Of a stretch of 64,000 nucleotides of DNA, positions 47,309 through 57,223 are shown one piece after another (positions within the stretch are counted from its first letter, which is position 1; each line of letters starts with the position of its first letter). Under the pieces are notes generated by a model that did no database searches, was not told the origin of the DNA, and worked only from the letters and a program-made list of their open reading frames with translations. The position numbers and the translations under genes are program-made. Origin of the DNA: Bin5 sp965200615 (GTDB taxonomy: Bacteria; Chloroflexota; Anaerolineae; Caldilineales; Caldilineaceae); NCBI GenBank assembly GCA_965200615.1, contig OZ241377.1:2728001-2792000 (forward strand), given 5' to 3'.

Positions 47309-48745
47309 ATGATAAACCTCGCACGCGACTTGGTATCGATGGCCGTGTCCATGGGCGCACAGTTTGCCGAAGGCCGCGTCGTAGATCAGTCTCAACAGGC
47401 GATAAACGGTACGGACGGCGCTGCCGGCGTCTCCGAATTCACAACCTGCGGATTCGGAATCCGGGTCCTGGTAGACGGGCAATGGGGATTTGCCAGCGAC
47501 AACCTTACCCAACAGCAGCCGTCGCAAACGGTCAGCAAAGCAATCTCGCTCGCCCGGGCTATGCCCCGTCGCACGCGAACCGTCAGGCTGGCTGAAAACC
47601 CCCCTGTCCAGGCCACCTACGAAACGCCCTGTGAACAGGACCCGTTCAAAATGCCTGTCGCCGAGAAGGTCGAGATGGTTCACGCCATCATGCAGGCCAT
47701 GGCGGGTGCCAGCGACAAAGTGACCAAGACCCAGGCCAAACTCGACTTCCGGCGCGAGACATCGCAGCTGGTTACCTCGGAAGGTACTGAAATCGGGCAG
47801 ACAATCACCCTGACCGGCGCAGGATTGGCCGTCACCGTCTCGGACCGAGGCCAGGTCTTTCGCCGGACCTATCCCTATAGCCATACCGATTTTGGAACGG
47901 GAGGATTCGAGCTGGTCCGGGCTCTCAAACCGGTTGAGGCGGCCGCTACAATGGTTCATGAAGCGATCGAACTGCTGGATGCCCCCCCTTGCAGCGATGT
48001 TGTCTCAACGGTTATCTTGGACCCGACACTTGTTGGCATGGTGCTTCACGAGACCATGGGCCATCCCATCGAAATGGATCGCGCCCTGGGTGACGAGTCG
48101 GACAACTTCGGGCCGAGTTTCCTGCAACTCCACCACCTTGGCGAATTCCAGTACGCATCCGAAATGGTGAATATGGTCGCCGACGCAATCCGGCCCAAGG
48201 CGGTCGCTACCTATGGCTATGATCACGAGGGTGTCAAAGCCCAGAGCATTCCCATCATTGAGGGCGGCGTTTTCTCAAACTATCTGATGTCGCGCGAATG
48301 CGCCACGGAACTGGAGCAACTCAGCAATGGAACGGCCCGAGCCAGCAGTTGGAATCGCATCCCCATGGTTCGCATTACCAATCTCTCTCTCGTTCCCGGG
48401 GACTCGACACGCGAGCAGCTCATCTCCGAGACCGATGATGGACTCTACATCGAGACCTTCAAAGGCGGGGATATCGATGACAAGCGTCTCACCTTCAGTT
48501 GTATGGGCGAACGCGGGTGGCAAATTCGCGGCGGTAAAATCGTCGGTCTGGTAAAGAACCCGGTCATCTACGGGGAGGCGCCCATTTTCTGGCGTAATTG
48601 CAGCGGAATTGCCGGTCCCGACGAGGACCGGGTGGTGGGCATCTCCAGTTGTGGTAAGGGGCTTCCGTGGCAGTTCATCCCCACCGGACAGGGAGGACCG
48701 CCGGCCCGGTTCGAGCAAGTCAAGGTTGGAGGAGGCATCGGATGA
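47309..48745 (+). CDS. tldD: TldD-family metalloprotease subunit
   Basis: A 478-residue TldD-type protein. The zinc site is HETMGH (H247, E248, H252), and a late Cys (C448, in GISSCGKGLP) is the third ligand of known TldD proteins. RECATELEQLSNGTARASSW forms the substrate cleft. E. coli TldD/TldE degrade unfolded peptides, CcdA and mature microcin B17. Its stop overlaps the TldE start (ATGA). Here it follows a peptide-binding-protein gene, so processing of imported peptides is the simplest reading. Confidence 0.9.
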   Translation: MINLARDLVSMAVSMGAQFAEGRVVDQSQQAINGTDGAAGVSEFTTCGFGIRVLVDGQWGFASDNLTQQQPSQTVSKAISLARAMPRRTRTVRLAENPPVQATYETPCEQDPFKMPVAEKVEMVHAIMQAMAGASDKVTKTQAKLDFRRETSQLVTSEGTEIGQTITLTGAGLAVTVSDRGQVFRRTYPYSHTDFGTGGFELVRALKPVEAAATMVHEAIELLDAPPCSDVVSTVILDPTLVGMVLHETMGHPIEMDRALGDESDNFGPSFLQLHHLGEFQYASEMVNMVADAIRPKAVATYGYDHEGVKAQSIPIIEGGVFSNYLMSRECATELEQLSNGTARASSWNRIPMVRITNLSLVPGDSTREQLISETDDGLYIETFKGGDIDDKRLTFSCMGERGWQIRGGKIVGLVKNPVIYGEAPIFWRNCSGIAGPDEDRVVGISSCGKGLPWQFIPTGQGGPPARFEQVKVGGGIG

Positions 48746-50172
48746 GCACCGACACTAGACCTGACATGCCCCTCGGCGAAGATCAGGCTCTTGAGGCAAT
48801 CGAGTTCGGCCTGAAAGCAAGTCCCGCCGACGCGACCGAAGTCCTGATTCTGGCGGAAAACACCGATCTGACGCGTTTTGCCAACTTAGCCATTCACCAG
48901 AACGTGACGGAAACCCAGTACCAAATCTACTTCCGCACCGTCTGGGGTGGCAGGCTGGTCATCGTCAAGGGCAACGATCTCTCGGAAGATGCAGTGAAGC
49001 GGGCGTTGCTTCGCAGTGAGGAGTTAGCCGCTACTGTTTCCCCCAGCGCCGCATTGCCGGACTTCGCCTACCCGGTAAATTCCGCCGCCGCAGATGGACG
49101 CCGGGGCGTGGTTACCTTCAACCCGGCTACAGCGAGCTGCGGAGCAGAAGGCCGGGCCCATATCGTGGATCGTGTCTGCAACCTCTTCCGCAGCTGTGGC
49201 GTGAACGGTGCCGGCAACGTCAGAATACGGCGGCTGGAAATGGCGGTGGGAAACTCGGCTGGGCTGCGCCGTTACGCTCCCTTCTCGATCATCGCACTGG
49301 TGGCCGTTGCGCTGGACGCCGCAAACAACGCCTCGGGCTACAATTCCTGGATAGGCCGCGACATTGAAGCGCTGGATGCTGATGATCAGGCCAGGCAGGC
49401 TGCGGTCAAGTGTCTGATGGGCCGCCGCCCCAAGCTGATTGAAGCCCGACCCATGACCGTCATACTTGAACCGCCTGCTGTCGCGCAGCTGTTCTTCCAC
49501 CTGAATTTCAGGAGCCTGGGTGTCTGGGGCGCGCAATCTGCCGGCAATCGTGACAACATCGTCTTTGACAATCTGGGCCGGCAGATCACCGCAGACACAA
49601 TTACCGTCTACGATGAAATGATGACCGACGGCCTGCCGCCTATGCCATTCGACTACGAAGGCGTTGACAAGCAGCGCCTCGACCTGATCGTCAATGGTGT
49701 CGCAAAAGGCATCGCCCACGACCTCACCAGCGCAGCCAGCTTTGGCCACGCGCCCACGGGCCACGCGCAGATGCCCGCAAACGAGTTCGGTCCTTCACCG
49801 CAGCACCTCGTGGTAGAGGGCGGCGAAAGTTCCGTCTCCGAACTGATCGAGTCCACCGAATACGGTGTGCTGGTGAGCCGGTTCCACGGTTTCGTCTCGC
49901 CTCTGTCGGGCAAGGAGGGGCACATGGCCGGCACGACTCGCGACGGACTGTTCCTGGTCGAGAACGGCCGCCTTTCCGGCCCCATTCGCAATTTCCGCTG
50001 GATGGATCGGATGTTCTCGGCCTTCGAAACGGTCGAGGGTATATCGAAAGAACGAAAAGTTCAGTTCACCGACGAGTTGTGGTTTCCGACCTGTGTCGTC
50101 GCCCCCACGATCAAACTTGGTCGGTTCAATTTCATCGATGTCCAACGATGGACTGAGGAACGTAGCCTTTGA
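48742..50172 (+). CDS. tldE: TldE/PmbA-family protease subunit
   Basis: A 476-residue partner of TldD. TldE/PmbA proteins share the fold but lack the HExxxH zinc motif, and none is seen here: the corresponding segment reads PPAVAQLFFHLNFRSLG. Preferred start ATG 48742 with GGAGGAGG upstream, overlapping tldD. Its stop is overlapped by the TTG start of the first permease gene, so protease and transporter subunits are translationally coupled. Confidence 0.88.
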   Translation: MSTDTRPDMPLGEDQALEAIEFGLKASPADATEVLILAENTDLTRFANLAIHQNVTETQYQIYFRTVWGGRLVIVKGNDLSEDAVKRALLRSEELAATVSPSAALPDFAYPVNSAAADGRRGVVTFNPATASCGAEGRAHIVDRVCNLFRSCGVNGAGNVRIRRLEMAVGNSAGLRRYAPFSIIALVAVALDAANNASGYNSWIGRDIEALDADDQARQAAVKCLMGRRPKLIEARPMTVILEPPAVAQLFFHLNFRSLGVWGAQSAGNRDNIVFDNLGRQITADTITVYDEMMTDGLPPMPFDYEGVDKQRLDLIVNGVAKGIAHDLTSAASFGHAPTGHAQMPANEFGPSPQHLVVEGGESSVSELIESTEYGVLVSRFHGFVSPLSGKEGHMAGTTRDGLFLVENGRLSGPIRNFRWMDRMFSAFETVEGISKERKVQFTDELWFPTCVVAPTIKLGRFNFIDVQRWTEERSL

Positions 50173-51098
50173 GCAACTTCTGGTCCTATGTCATTCGACG
50201 GGCATGGCAGTCGCTGACCATTCTTTTGGGCGTCTCCATCGTCGTTTTCGGCCTCATGCACCTGAGCGGCGATCCGATTCGCCTGCTCGCACCCATCGAC
50301 ACGACCGCGGAAGAGCTTGAGGCGTTACGCAAGTTGCACGGCCTCGACCGCCCCCTTCCCGTGCAGTATTGGAGCTTTCTTTCCGGCGTTCTCCGCGGGG
50401 ACTTTGGAAAGTCACTGCGCAGTGGCGAGAATGCCTTGCATCTTGCACTGGAACGGGTGCCGGCAACCGCAAAACTTGCCCTTACCGCCCTCGCCTTTTC
50501 TCTCGTCGTCGCACTTCCATTCGGTGTTCTGGCAGCAGTCAAGCGCAACACCTGGATCGATCGCACCGTCATGGGCGCGGCCCTTCTTGGTCAGAGCATG
50601 CCTGTGTTCTGGCTCGGCATCCTCTTGATTCTCGTGTTTGCCGTGAACCTTGGCGTGTTGCCCGCCACCGGCACACGAGCTGGGTGGCGCAGCCTCATTC
50701 TGCCCGGCATCACATTAGGCATGTTTAACATGGCCCGCACCGCCCGGCTGCTCCGATCGGAGTTGTTGGAAATCCTGCAGGCCGAATACATCATGACCGC
50801 CAGGGCCAAAGGCATGTCCGCCCACGTCGTTCTCTGGCGTCATGCCTTTCGCAATGCAGTCATTCCCCTTGTGACGCTGATTGGCCTCGACTTGGGCGCA
50901 CTTCTGGCCGGTTCGGTCATCACCGAGACGATCTTCGCCTGGCCCGGAATTGGCCGCCTCTCCGTAAACGCGATCTACGGTCGCGACTATCCGGTCGTTC
51001 AGGCTGCGGTCCTGGTCGTGGCTTCAATCTATGTGATAATCAATTTTCTGGTGGATCTGTCATACGCATTCCTTAACCCCAGAGTCAACCTGAACTGA
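50169..51098 (+). CDS. Peptide ABC transporter permease, DppB/OppB type
   Basis: A 309-residue permease with six helices, beginning VIRRAWQSLTILLGVSIVVF. The ATPase-coupling loop reads TARAKGMSAHVVLWRHAFRN (the DppB 'EAA' region). It starts at TTG 50169, overlapping the tldE stop by four bases, with GAGGAAC upstream. It forms the channel with the next gene product. Confidence 0.9.
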   Translation: MSNFWSYVIRRAWQSLTILLGVSIVVFGLMHLSGDPIRLLAPIDTTAEELEALRKLHGLDRPLPVQYWSFLSGVLRGDFGKSLRSGENALHLALERVPATAKLALTALAFSLVVALPFGVLAAVKRNTWIDRTVMGAALLGQSMPVFWLGILLILVFAVNLGVLPATGTRAGWRSLILPGITLGMFNMARTARLLRSELLEILQAEYIMTARAKGMSAHVVLWRHAFRNAVIPLVTLIGLDLGALLAGSVITETIFAWPGIGRLSVNAIYGRDYPVVQAAVLVVASIYVIINFLVDLSYAFLNPRVNLN

Positions 51099-51109
51099 GT
51101 AGCTAGGCG

Positions 51110-51934
51110 ATGAAAGTTAGAGCCGGTGACAGAGGCATGCTCCCGTTTGCTGTGGTGATCATCATCATGATCGGTCTGGCTGCATTTGCACCGAACGTAG
51201 CGCCCTACAGTCCTGACCATCAGGAACTCGCCAAAAGGTTTATGCCTCCCTTGACGCCCGGTCACTCACTTGGGACCGACCACCTGGGGCGCGATATCTT
51301 GACCCGGCTAGTTTTCGGCACAAGGATCTCTCTGAGCGTCGGCTCGATTGCCGTACTCATCTCAGTGCTGATCGGCACTGTGCTGGGTGTCTTGAGTGGC
51401 TACTACGGCGGTATGTTTGACGATATCGTCAACTGGTTCGTCAATGTGCACCTTGCTTTCCCCTTCATACTGCTGGCTATCTCTGTGATCGCTGTACTGG
51501 GCCCCAGCCTTGTCAACATGATCATCGTCCTCGCAATTGGAGGTTGGCCGGCCTATGTCAGGGTTGTCCGCTCGAAAGTTTTCGTCCTCAAAGAGGTCGA
51601 ATATGTTGAGGCAGTTAAGGCGATCGGGGCCGGCGATGCGCGCATCATGCTCAGGCACATCTTCCCCAACGTTGCCGCGCCGCTCATCGTCCTCACCTCT
51701 TTTGAGTTTGCCAAAATGGTCATCGCCGAAGCCGCACTGAGTTTTCTCGGCCTGGGACCGGGCGGCCTCGACTACTCATCCTGGGGCCTGATGCTGGCCG
51801 AAGGCAAGAACTACCTGGCCGTCGCCTGGTGGGTGGCAACGATTCCGGGTCTTGCCATAATGACGGCCGTTCTCTCCATCAACATCGTCGGTGACTGGCT
51901 GCGTGACAGACTCGATCCTAAATTGCAGACCTGA
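51110..51934 (+). CDS. Peptide ABC transporter permease, DppC/OppC type
   Basis: A 274-residue permease with the DppC hallmarks: an N-terminal helix, the periplasmic HSLGTDHLGRDILTRL segment, then five helices with the coupling loop EAVKAIGAGDARIMLRHIFPN. It lies 11 bases after the previous permease. The DppD/DppF-type ATPases that normally follow are absent; the next gene encodes a second binding protein. Confidence 0.9.
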   Translation: MKVRAGDRGMLPFAVVIIIMIGLAAFAPNVAPYSPDHQELAKRFMPPLTPGHSLGTDHLGRDILTRLVFGTRISLSVGSIAVLISVLIGTVLGVLSGYYGGMFDDIVNWFVNVHLAFPFILLAISVIAVLGPSLVNMIIVLAIGGWPAYVRVVRSKVFVLKEVEYVEAVKAIGAGDARIMLRHIFPNVAAPLIVLTSFEFAKMVIAEAALSFLGLGPGGLDYSSWGLMLAEGKNYLAVAWWVATIPGLAIMTAVLSINIVGDWLRDRLDPKLQT

Positions 51935-52033
51935 ACCCCAATGTCGGCGTCCCGCTTTACAACACGCGATTCGCCATTCGGATAGGAGGACTCTAGCCTT
52001 GCATGCAACTGGAGAAGCAGAGGAGGCGCCGAG

Positions 52034-53443
52034 GTGAATCAATTGCGAATCGCCCAATCTCAAGTGAACCTGCTTCAGCCGGAATTCACGACAGATCAGC
52101 CCGATCTGCAGACCATCCTTGCACTGGTGTATGAACCGCTCATGCAATGGCGCAGTGGACGCGTCACACCGGGGCTGGTCACCTCTTGCGAGGTCCGAAA
52201 CGACGGGCGATCATGGTTGCTTACGATCCGTGATGATGCCCGCTTCCATGATGGCTCGCCCTGCACGAGTCAGCACGTCGTGCAAAGTCTGGAACGGATG
52301 CGGGGAGCAGGCGGCTCATTTGGAATGGGCGGCGTCTATTCTCCCTACTTTGAACCATTGACCTTTGAGCCAATAGGAAAGACGCAGCTGCAGGTCGAAA
52401 GTTCCTCTCCAACGGGCGATCTGGCCGACATTTTCGCCGCAGTCTATGTGGGGAAGCAGACCGGCACCGCCGACCCTCCCCTGGGCACCGGACCATTCAG
52501 GCTCGAAGAGTACGTAGAGGGCGAACTGCTCCGGCTGTCAAGCGTAGACAGGCCCGACCATGATTCGCAGTTCTCTGAACTGATCATTTCGCAGATAGCG
52601 TCCGTGTCAGATCGGTACGACGCTCTCCTGAATGACCAGGTAGATCTGGCGACCGGACTTGAACTGCTGCCGTCCATTCCCGAAAACGACGGACTTACGT
52701 GGCGCAAGTCCACAAACACCCTGTCTGTGACCGGATTTCTAAACGGCTATGAAATCCCTTTCTCGCAGCCGGAGGCCCGTCTGGCGATCAATCTGGCGGT
52801 TGACGTAGACGATATCATCGGCAGCGTCTGGCCTGGACTTGCCGAGCCTGCGGCGACCGTCGTCAGCCCGTTTCACTTCGGCTTCTCTGACGCGCTGCGT
52901 CCGCACGGCTATGATCCCGAACGCGCCAAAGAGCTGTTTGACGCCTGTGACATGCCGGAAGAGCTGGTCCTGCGCACGCCACTCGTCATCCCCGATCGCG
53001 CCCCGCAAGTGGCGGCGCTGATTAAGGAGCAACTCGCCTGTATCGGCATCCCTGTCCACATTGAAGAAGAAACTGATCGCCCCAAATATGCCCAAGACAC
53101 GAGCCAGAAACGCATCGGCCATATGGCGTTGTTCGATTCGAGCCCGTTAAGCACCTACCGCGTGCTGCAAGAGAAAATCTCCAGCCAGACGCAGGGACTC
53201 TGGTGGCAAGGCGTTACGGATAGCCAGGCCGACCAACTGATAGGTGCCGCCCATCTGTCTGTTGGCAACAGCGAGAGGAGGGAAGCCTACAGCCGTTGTC
53301 TGTCTTGGCTTAACGCGAACCCGCACTGGCTGTACCTGTATCATCCCGTAAAGCTCCTCGCCCACCGGACGGAACTCTCCGGTCTTGAAATGGACCATGC
53401 CGGTCTGATAAGACCTGGTCCTGCGCCAGGTCGCAGCGCCTGA
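52034..53443 (+). CDS. SBP_bac_5 protein without a signal peptide
   Basis: A 469-residue protein with the full fold of peptide-binding proteins (ILALVYEPLMQWRSGRVTPG, TIRDDARFHDGSPCTSQHVV, GTGPFRLEEYVEGELLRL). It starts directly at the first strand (GTG 52034, after AGAGGAGG), and no ATG/GTG/TTG occurs in frame before an upstream stop. There is thus no signal peptide or lipobox, and the protein should stay cytoplasmic. SgrR-type regulators use the same domain inside the cell, but the usual N-terminal HTH is absent here. Confidence 0.75.
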   Translation: MNQLRIAQSQVNLLQPEFTTDQPDLQTILALVYEPLMQWRSGRVTPGLVTSCEVRNDGRSWLLTIRDDARFHDGSPCTSQHVVQSLERMRGAGGSFGMGGVYSPYFEPLTFEPIGKTQLQVESSSPTGDLADIFAAVYVGKQTGTADPPLGTGPFRLEEYVEGELLRLSSVDRPDHDSQFSELIISQIASVSDRYDALLNDQVDLATGLELLPSIPENDGLTWRKSTNTLSVTGFLNGYEIPFSQPEARLAINLAVDVDDIIGSVWPGLAEPAATVVSPFHFGFSDALRPHGYDPERAKELFDACDMPEELVLRTPLVIPDRAPQVAALIKEQLACIGIPVHIEEETDRPKYAQDTSQKRIGHMALFDSSPLSTYRVLQEKISSQTQGLWWQGVTDSQADQLIGAAHLSVGNSERREAYSRCLSWLNANPHWLYLYHPVKLLAHRTELSGLEMDHAGLIRPGPAPGRSA

Positions 53444-53474
53444 CTTACACTGGCCCCTCAGCAACCTCACCCGA

Positions 53475-54581
53475 TCACCCGACCCGGTACTGCTTCAGCA
53501 GCTCGTAATTCGGCGTTATCCCCAACCCCGGGCGGTCTGGGGCGTCCACGTTGCCGTCCGCGTCCAGCTTCATCGTCTCCTCGAAAATCTGCATGCGGAG
53601 CGGGTCCACCGTCTCACGGTAAAACTCCAGGATCAGACCGTTATTGATAGCGCATACAAGGTGGACATGTACCTCCTGCGCACCGTGGGGAGCGATGACC
53701 AGGTCCTCTGCCGCCGTCAGCGCGGCCACCTGCATGAACTCCGTGATTCCTCCCAAAATCTGGGCGTCCGCATTGATGATCGCCGCCCCCTCGCGTTCGA
53801 TCAGGTCTCGAAAACCGTAGCGAGTGTATTCGTTCTCGCCGGTGGCTATCGGAATCGACGTCGCCCGCGCAACCCGTGCGTGCCCCCGGTAGTCGTCCGG
53901 CGCCACCGGCTCCTCGAACCAGAACGGCTCGTACTTTTCCATCTTCCGCGCCAGCTCGATCGCCTCGTGCGCCTTGTACGCGTTGTTGGCGTCGACCAGC
54001 AGCTTGACTTCCGGCCCGATCGTCTCCCGCACGACGCGTATCCGTTCCACGTCCTCGTTGATCGGCACTCCGCCGACCTTCATCTTAATCGCCTTCGCGC
54101 CCAGCGTCAGATTCTCTTCCATCTCCTCCGCCAGCTCCCGCAGGCCCTTGCCCTCCTCATAGTAGCCGCCCGCGATATAAGCGGGAATGCTGTCCCGGTA
54201 GCCGCCCAGGAGCTGGTATACCGGTCTGTTCACCGCCTTGCCGATCAGATCCCACAACGCGATATCGATGGCGCTAATCACGCGTGTCGACAGCCCGCGA
54301 CGCCCCACCAGCTTTGGCAGCCACATATCTTCCCATATGCGCCGGTAGTTGAAGGGGTCCTCTCCAATCACGACCGGCTTGAAATAGTCGATCAGCGTCG
54401 TCGTCAGATCGCTGCCCTGACCAGACGCGGTGCCGCCTCCCCAGCCCACGCCCGTAATCCCCTCATCGCTGTATATGTGGACCAGGTTCAGACTGACATC
54501 CACGTACGTGTACTTGCCATTGCTGATCGGCTTCGGCCGCGGCCAGGCGTACCTTTCAACCGTCATATCCGTGATCTTCAT
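53475..54581 (-). CDS. Enolase-superfamily sugar-acid dehydratase (MR subgroup)
   Basis: A 368-residue mandelate racemase/muconate lactonizing enzyme family protein. The catalytic set is K166 and K168 (KAIKMKVGG), metal ligands D197 (LLVDANNAY), E223 (FWFEEPV) and E249 (ATGENEY), and the base H299 (IAPHGAQ). This arrangement fits acid-sugar dehydratases such as galactonate, rhamnonate or fuconate dehydratase, whose products feed KDG kinase and KDPG aldolase. ATG 54581 has AAAGGGAA upstream; the frame to 54992 is non-conserved. Transcribed divergently from the first epimerase gene. Confidence 0.88.
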   Translation of the reverse strand: MKITDMTVERYAWPRPKPISNGKYTYVDVSLNLVHIYSDEGITGVGWGGGTASGQGSDLTTTLIDYFKPVVIGEDPFNYRRIWEDMWLPKLVGRRGLSTRVISAIDIALWDLIGKAVNRPVYQLLGGYRDSIPAYIAGGYYEEGKGLRELAEEMEENLTLGAKAIKMKVGGVPINEDVERIRVVRETIGPEVKLLVDANNAYKAHEAIELARKMEKYEPFWFEEPVAPDDYRGHARVARATSIPIATGENEYTRYGFRDLIEREGAAIINADAQILGGITEFMQVAALTAAEDLVIAPHGAQEVHVHLVCAINNGLILEFYRETVDPLRMQIFEETMKLDADGNVDAPDRPGLGITPNYELLKQYRVG

Positions 54582-54822
54582 TGCTTGTTCCCTTTCGTGC
54601 CTAGGCTGTCCTGTCTGGACATGAATCAATATCTCCTTTCCCGTTATACGTCCATTTCCAGCCGACAACAAACTGAAGCGGCACAGGATGCCCCAAAGTG
54701 TACCGATCACGTATTGCCCGCGCCGCCACTGACCACTGCCGTTCCTAGACACGCTGTAACCGCTCTGATACACTGAAAACCATTCCCGCGTCGTTAGTAA
54801 CCGCTCACAGAAAGGTCCCACA

Positions 54823-55881
54823 GTGAAGATCCTGGTAACCGGCGGCACAGGCCGGGTTGGCGCCAATCTGGTCACTCGTCTGCTGGCCGCAGGCCACGAA
54901 ATCAGAGCCTTCATATACCCCGGCGACACCAGTCGCGCCCACAAGCTGGACGCCTTCCCCGGCGTCGAAACGGTCACCGGCGATCTGCGCAACCTGGACG
55001 ATGTAAACAGGGCAGTCCAGGACGCTGACGCTGTCTACCACTTGGCCGCGGCCTTTATGGCCCCCTTCGACAATCGCCAGTACCTGGAAATCAACGCCAT
55101 GGGCACGCTCAACCTGCTCGAGAGCGTGCGCGTCCACTGCTCCAATCTCCACCGCTTCGTCTATGCAAGTACTGTCGCCGTCTATCTGCGCCTCGAAGAG
55201 AATGGCCGCTACTTTGACGAGCCGATCCGAGAGGAGATGGCCGCCCGCTATCACCAGATGCCCTACTTTCTCACCAAATGGATCGGCGAAGAACTGACCA
55301 TGGCCTACCACTACCAGTATGGCCTGCCTGCCGCCTCCTTTCGCTTCTCCACGATCATCGAGCCTAGCGAGTTCTTCAACGAGGCCGGCCTGCCCAGACT
55401 ACTGGCCTTCAGCTCTGCATACGAGCAGCACAGGCCCATACAAAGCAATGACCCCGACACGCAGGTCATGCTCGACCACCTCAACGCCCAGTGGACAGGC
55501 CGCGATCAGCTCCTTCTCAGCCGCAATCCCAACGGAGTCCCCTACAAAGAGCACTTCAGCGACGTCCGCGACATCGCCCGCGGACTGCAGTTAGCAATCG
55601 AAAGAGAGGAAGCCGTCGGCGAGGCGTTCAACCTGGCTGGCAGCGTGATCATCGACTGGGGAGAGGCTGTCCCCTGGCTGGCCGAACGCTTCGGCGTCAG
55701 CTACACCGACGCGCGCCTGCCGACGCCCGTCCATTACACGCTTGACCTGACCAAAATCAAGACACGGCTCGGCTTCGAACCACGGCACGATCTGAACAGT
55801 GTAATCGAGACCGCAGAAGCCATCCGCCGCGGCGAAGAAACCGACATTGTACCCACCGGCATCCGCTACGGACAGGCCTGA
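54823..55881 (+). CDS. NAD(P)-dependent epimerase/dehydratase, tandem copy 1
   Basis: A 352-residue extended short-chain dehydrogenase. The Rossmann loop is VTGGTGRVGANL near the N-terminus, and the catalytic pair is Y148/K152 (YFLTK) with S116/T117 as the third member. Start GTG 54823, AAAGG upstream. Family members epimerise nucleotide sugars or oxidise uronates. The next gene is a close copy (about three quarters identical over the first 60 residues by eye), including the sequence upstream of the start, so this is a tandem duplication. Confidence 0.85.
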   Translation: MKILVTGGTGRVGANLVTRLLAAGHEIRAFIYPGDTSRAHKLDAFPGVETVTGDLRNLDDVNRAVQDADAVYHLAAAFMAPFDNRQYLEINAMGTLNLLESVRVHCSNLHRFVYASTVAVYLRLEENGRYFDEPIREEMAARYHQMPYFLTKWIGEELTMAYHYQYGLPAASFRFSTIIEPSEFFNEAGLPRLLAFSSAYEQHRPIQSNDPDTQVMLDHLNAQWTGRDQLLLSRNPNGVPYKEHFSDVRDIARGLQLAIEREEAVGEAFNLAGSVIIDWGEAVPWLAERFGVSYTDARLPTPVHYTLDLTKIKTRLGFEPRHDLNSVIETAEAIRRGEETDIVPTGIRYGQA

Positions 55882-56097
55882 AGCCCGGCCAACCCCCTCT
55901 ACGAGAAGGCGTGAATCCACACAGCGAAGTCGACCGCGCTGTTTGGCAGGGAGAAACGGGCGCCGGATAATTGGCAACTGGCTACATATCAACTATCGTT
56001 TACAAAAGCTTACCCAAAACCCAGCCGGTAGTCCTTACTTTCAAGAGTTTCCGAGAGATCCATAACCTTAGAACCTGAGAATCCGAAAGGTCCCGCA

Positions 56098-57156
56098 ATG
56101 AAAATCCTGGTAACCGGCGGCACGGGCCGCATCGGCGCCAATCTTGTCACCCGTCTTCTGGACAAAGGACACGACGTCCGTTCCCTCGTTTACCCAGGCG
56201 ATGCCAGCCGTGCAAATAAGCTGGATGACTTCGCCAACGTGGAAACGGTGACCGGCGACCTCCGCAACTTCGAAGACGTCCGCAATGCCGTCAAAGGGGT
56301 TGACGCCATCTACCACATTGCCGCAGCCTTCGGCGGCCCGTTCGACAACCGCCAGTACCTGGACATCAACGCCATGGGAACGCTCAATCTGCTCGAAAGC
56401 GTTCGCACGGAATGCCCCAATCTCCACCGCTTCGTGTACGCCTGCACCGAGGCCGTCTACTGGAAACTTGAGGACTACGGCCGCTACTTCGAAGAACCAA
56501 TCACCGAGGACATGGTGGCCCAATACCACCAGATGCCCTACTTCCTCACCAAGTGGATCGGCGAAGAGCTTGCCATGGCCTACTACTATCAGTATCAGGT
56601 GCCTTCCACCTCCTTTCGTTTTTCCACAGTGATCGAACCCAGCGAATTCTTCAACGAGGCCGGCATACCGATGCGCCTGGCCTTCAGTAGCGCATACGAG
56701 CGTTATGAATCGGTCAACAGCGATGACCCGGACACGCAGTCGATGCTCGACGATTTCAGATCCCAGTGGACCGGCGAAGATCAGCTCCTTCTGAGCCGAA
56801 ACCCCAATGGAGTCCCCCACCTGCAGCATTTCTGCGATGTGCGCGATATCGCCCGCGGCCTGGTATTGGGCATCGAGAGGGAGGAAGCCGTTGGCGAAGA
56901 GTTCACGCTGGGGGGCGACGCCATCATCGACTGGGGAGAGGCTGTCCCCTGGCTGGCCGAACGCTACGACCTCAGTTACGCCGACGCGCGCCTGCCCGAG
57001 GCGAACCACTTTACCCTTGATCTGACCAAGATCCGGACTCGCCTCGGATTCAAATCTGAGCATGACTTTGTCAGTATCGTCGAGACCGCCGAAGCCATCC
57101 GCCGCGGTGAGGAGACCGACGTCGTCCCCACCGGCATTCGCTACGGAGAACGCTGA
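56098..57156 (+). CDS. NAD(P)-dependent epimerase/dehydratase, tandem copy 2
   Basis: A 352-residue paralogue of the preceding protein with the same length and layout, starting at ATG 56098 with the same AAAGGTCCC upstream. Y148 and K152 are kept, but the Ser-Thr pair at 116-117 is Cys-Thr (YACTEAVY), which could change substrate preference. The two genes probably diverged to act on related sugars. Confidence 0.85.
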   Translation: MKILVTGGTGRIGANLVTRLLDKGHDVRSLVYPGDASRANKLDDFANVETVTGDLRNFEDVRNAVKGVDAIYHIAAAFGGPFDNRQYLDINAMGTLNLLESVRTECPNLHRFVYACTEAVYWKLEDYGRYFEEPITEDMVAQYHQMPYFLTKWIGEELAMAYYYQYQVPSTSFRFSTVIEPSEFFNEAGIPMRLAFSSAYERYESVNSDDPDTQSMLDDFRSQWTGEDQLLLSRNPNGVPHLQHFCDVRDIARGLVLGIEREEAVGEEFTLGGDAIIDWGEAVPWLAERYDLSYADARLPEANHFTLDLTKIRTRLGFKSEHDFVSIVETAEAIRRGEETDVVPTGIRYGER

Positions 57157-57223
57157 AGCGCTTCCCTTGCCCTCGGCCCCATACGAGGGCGCCCCAAACC
57201 TGTAAGAAGGAGGAAGAGTTCCG

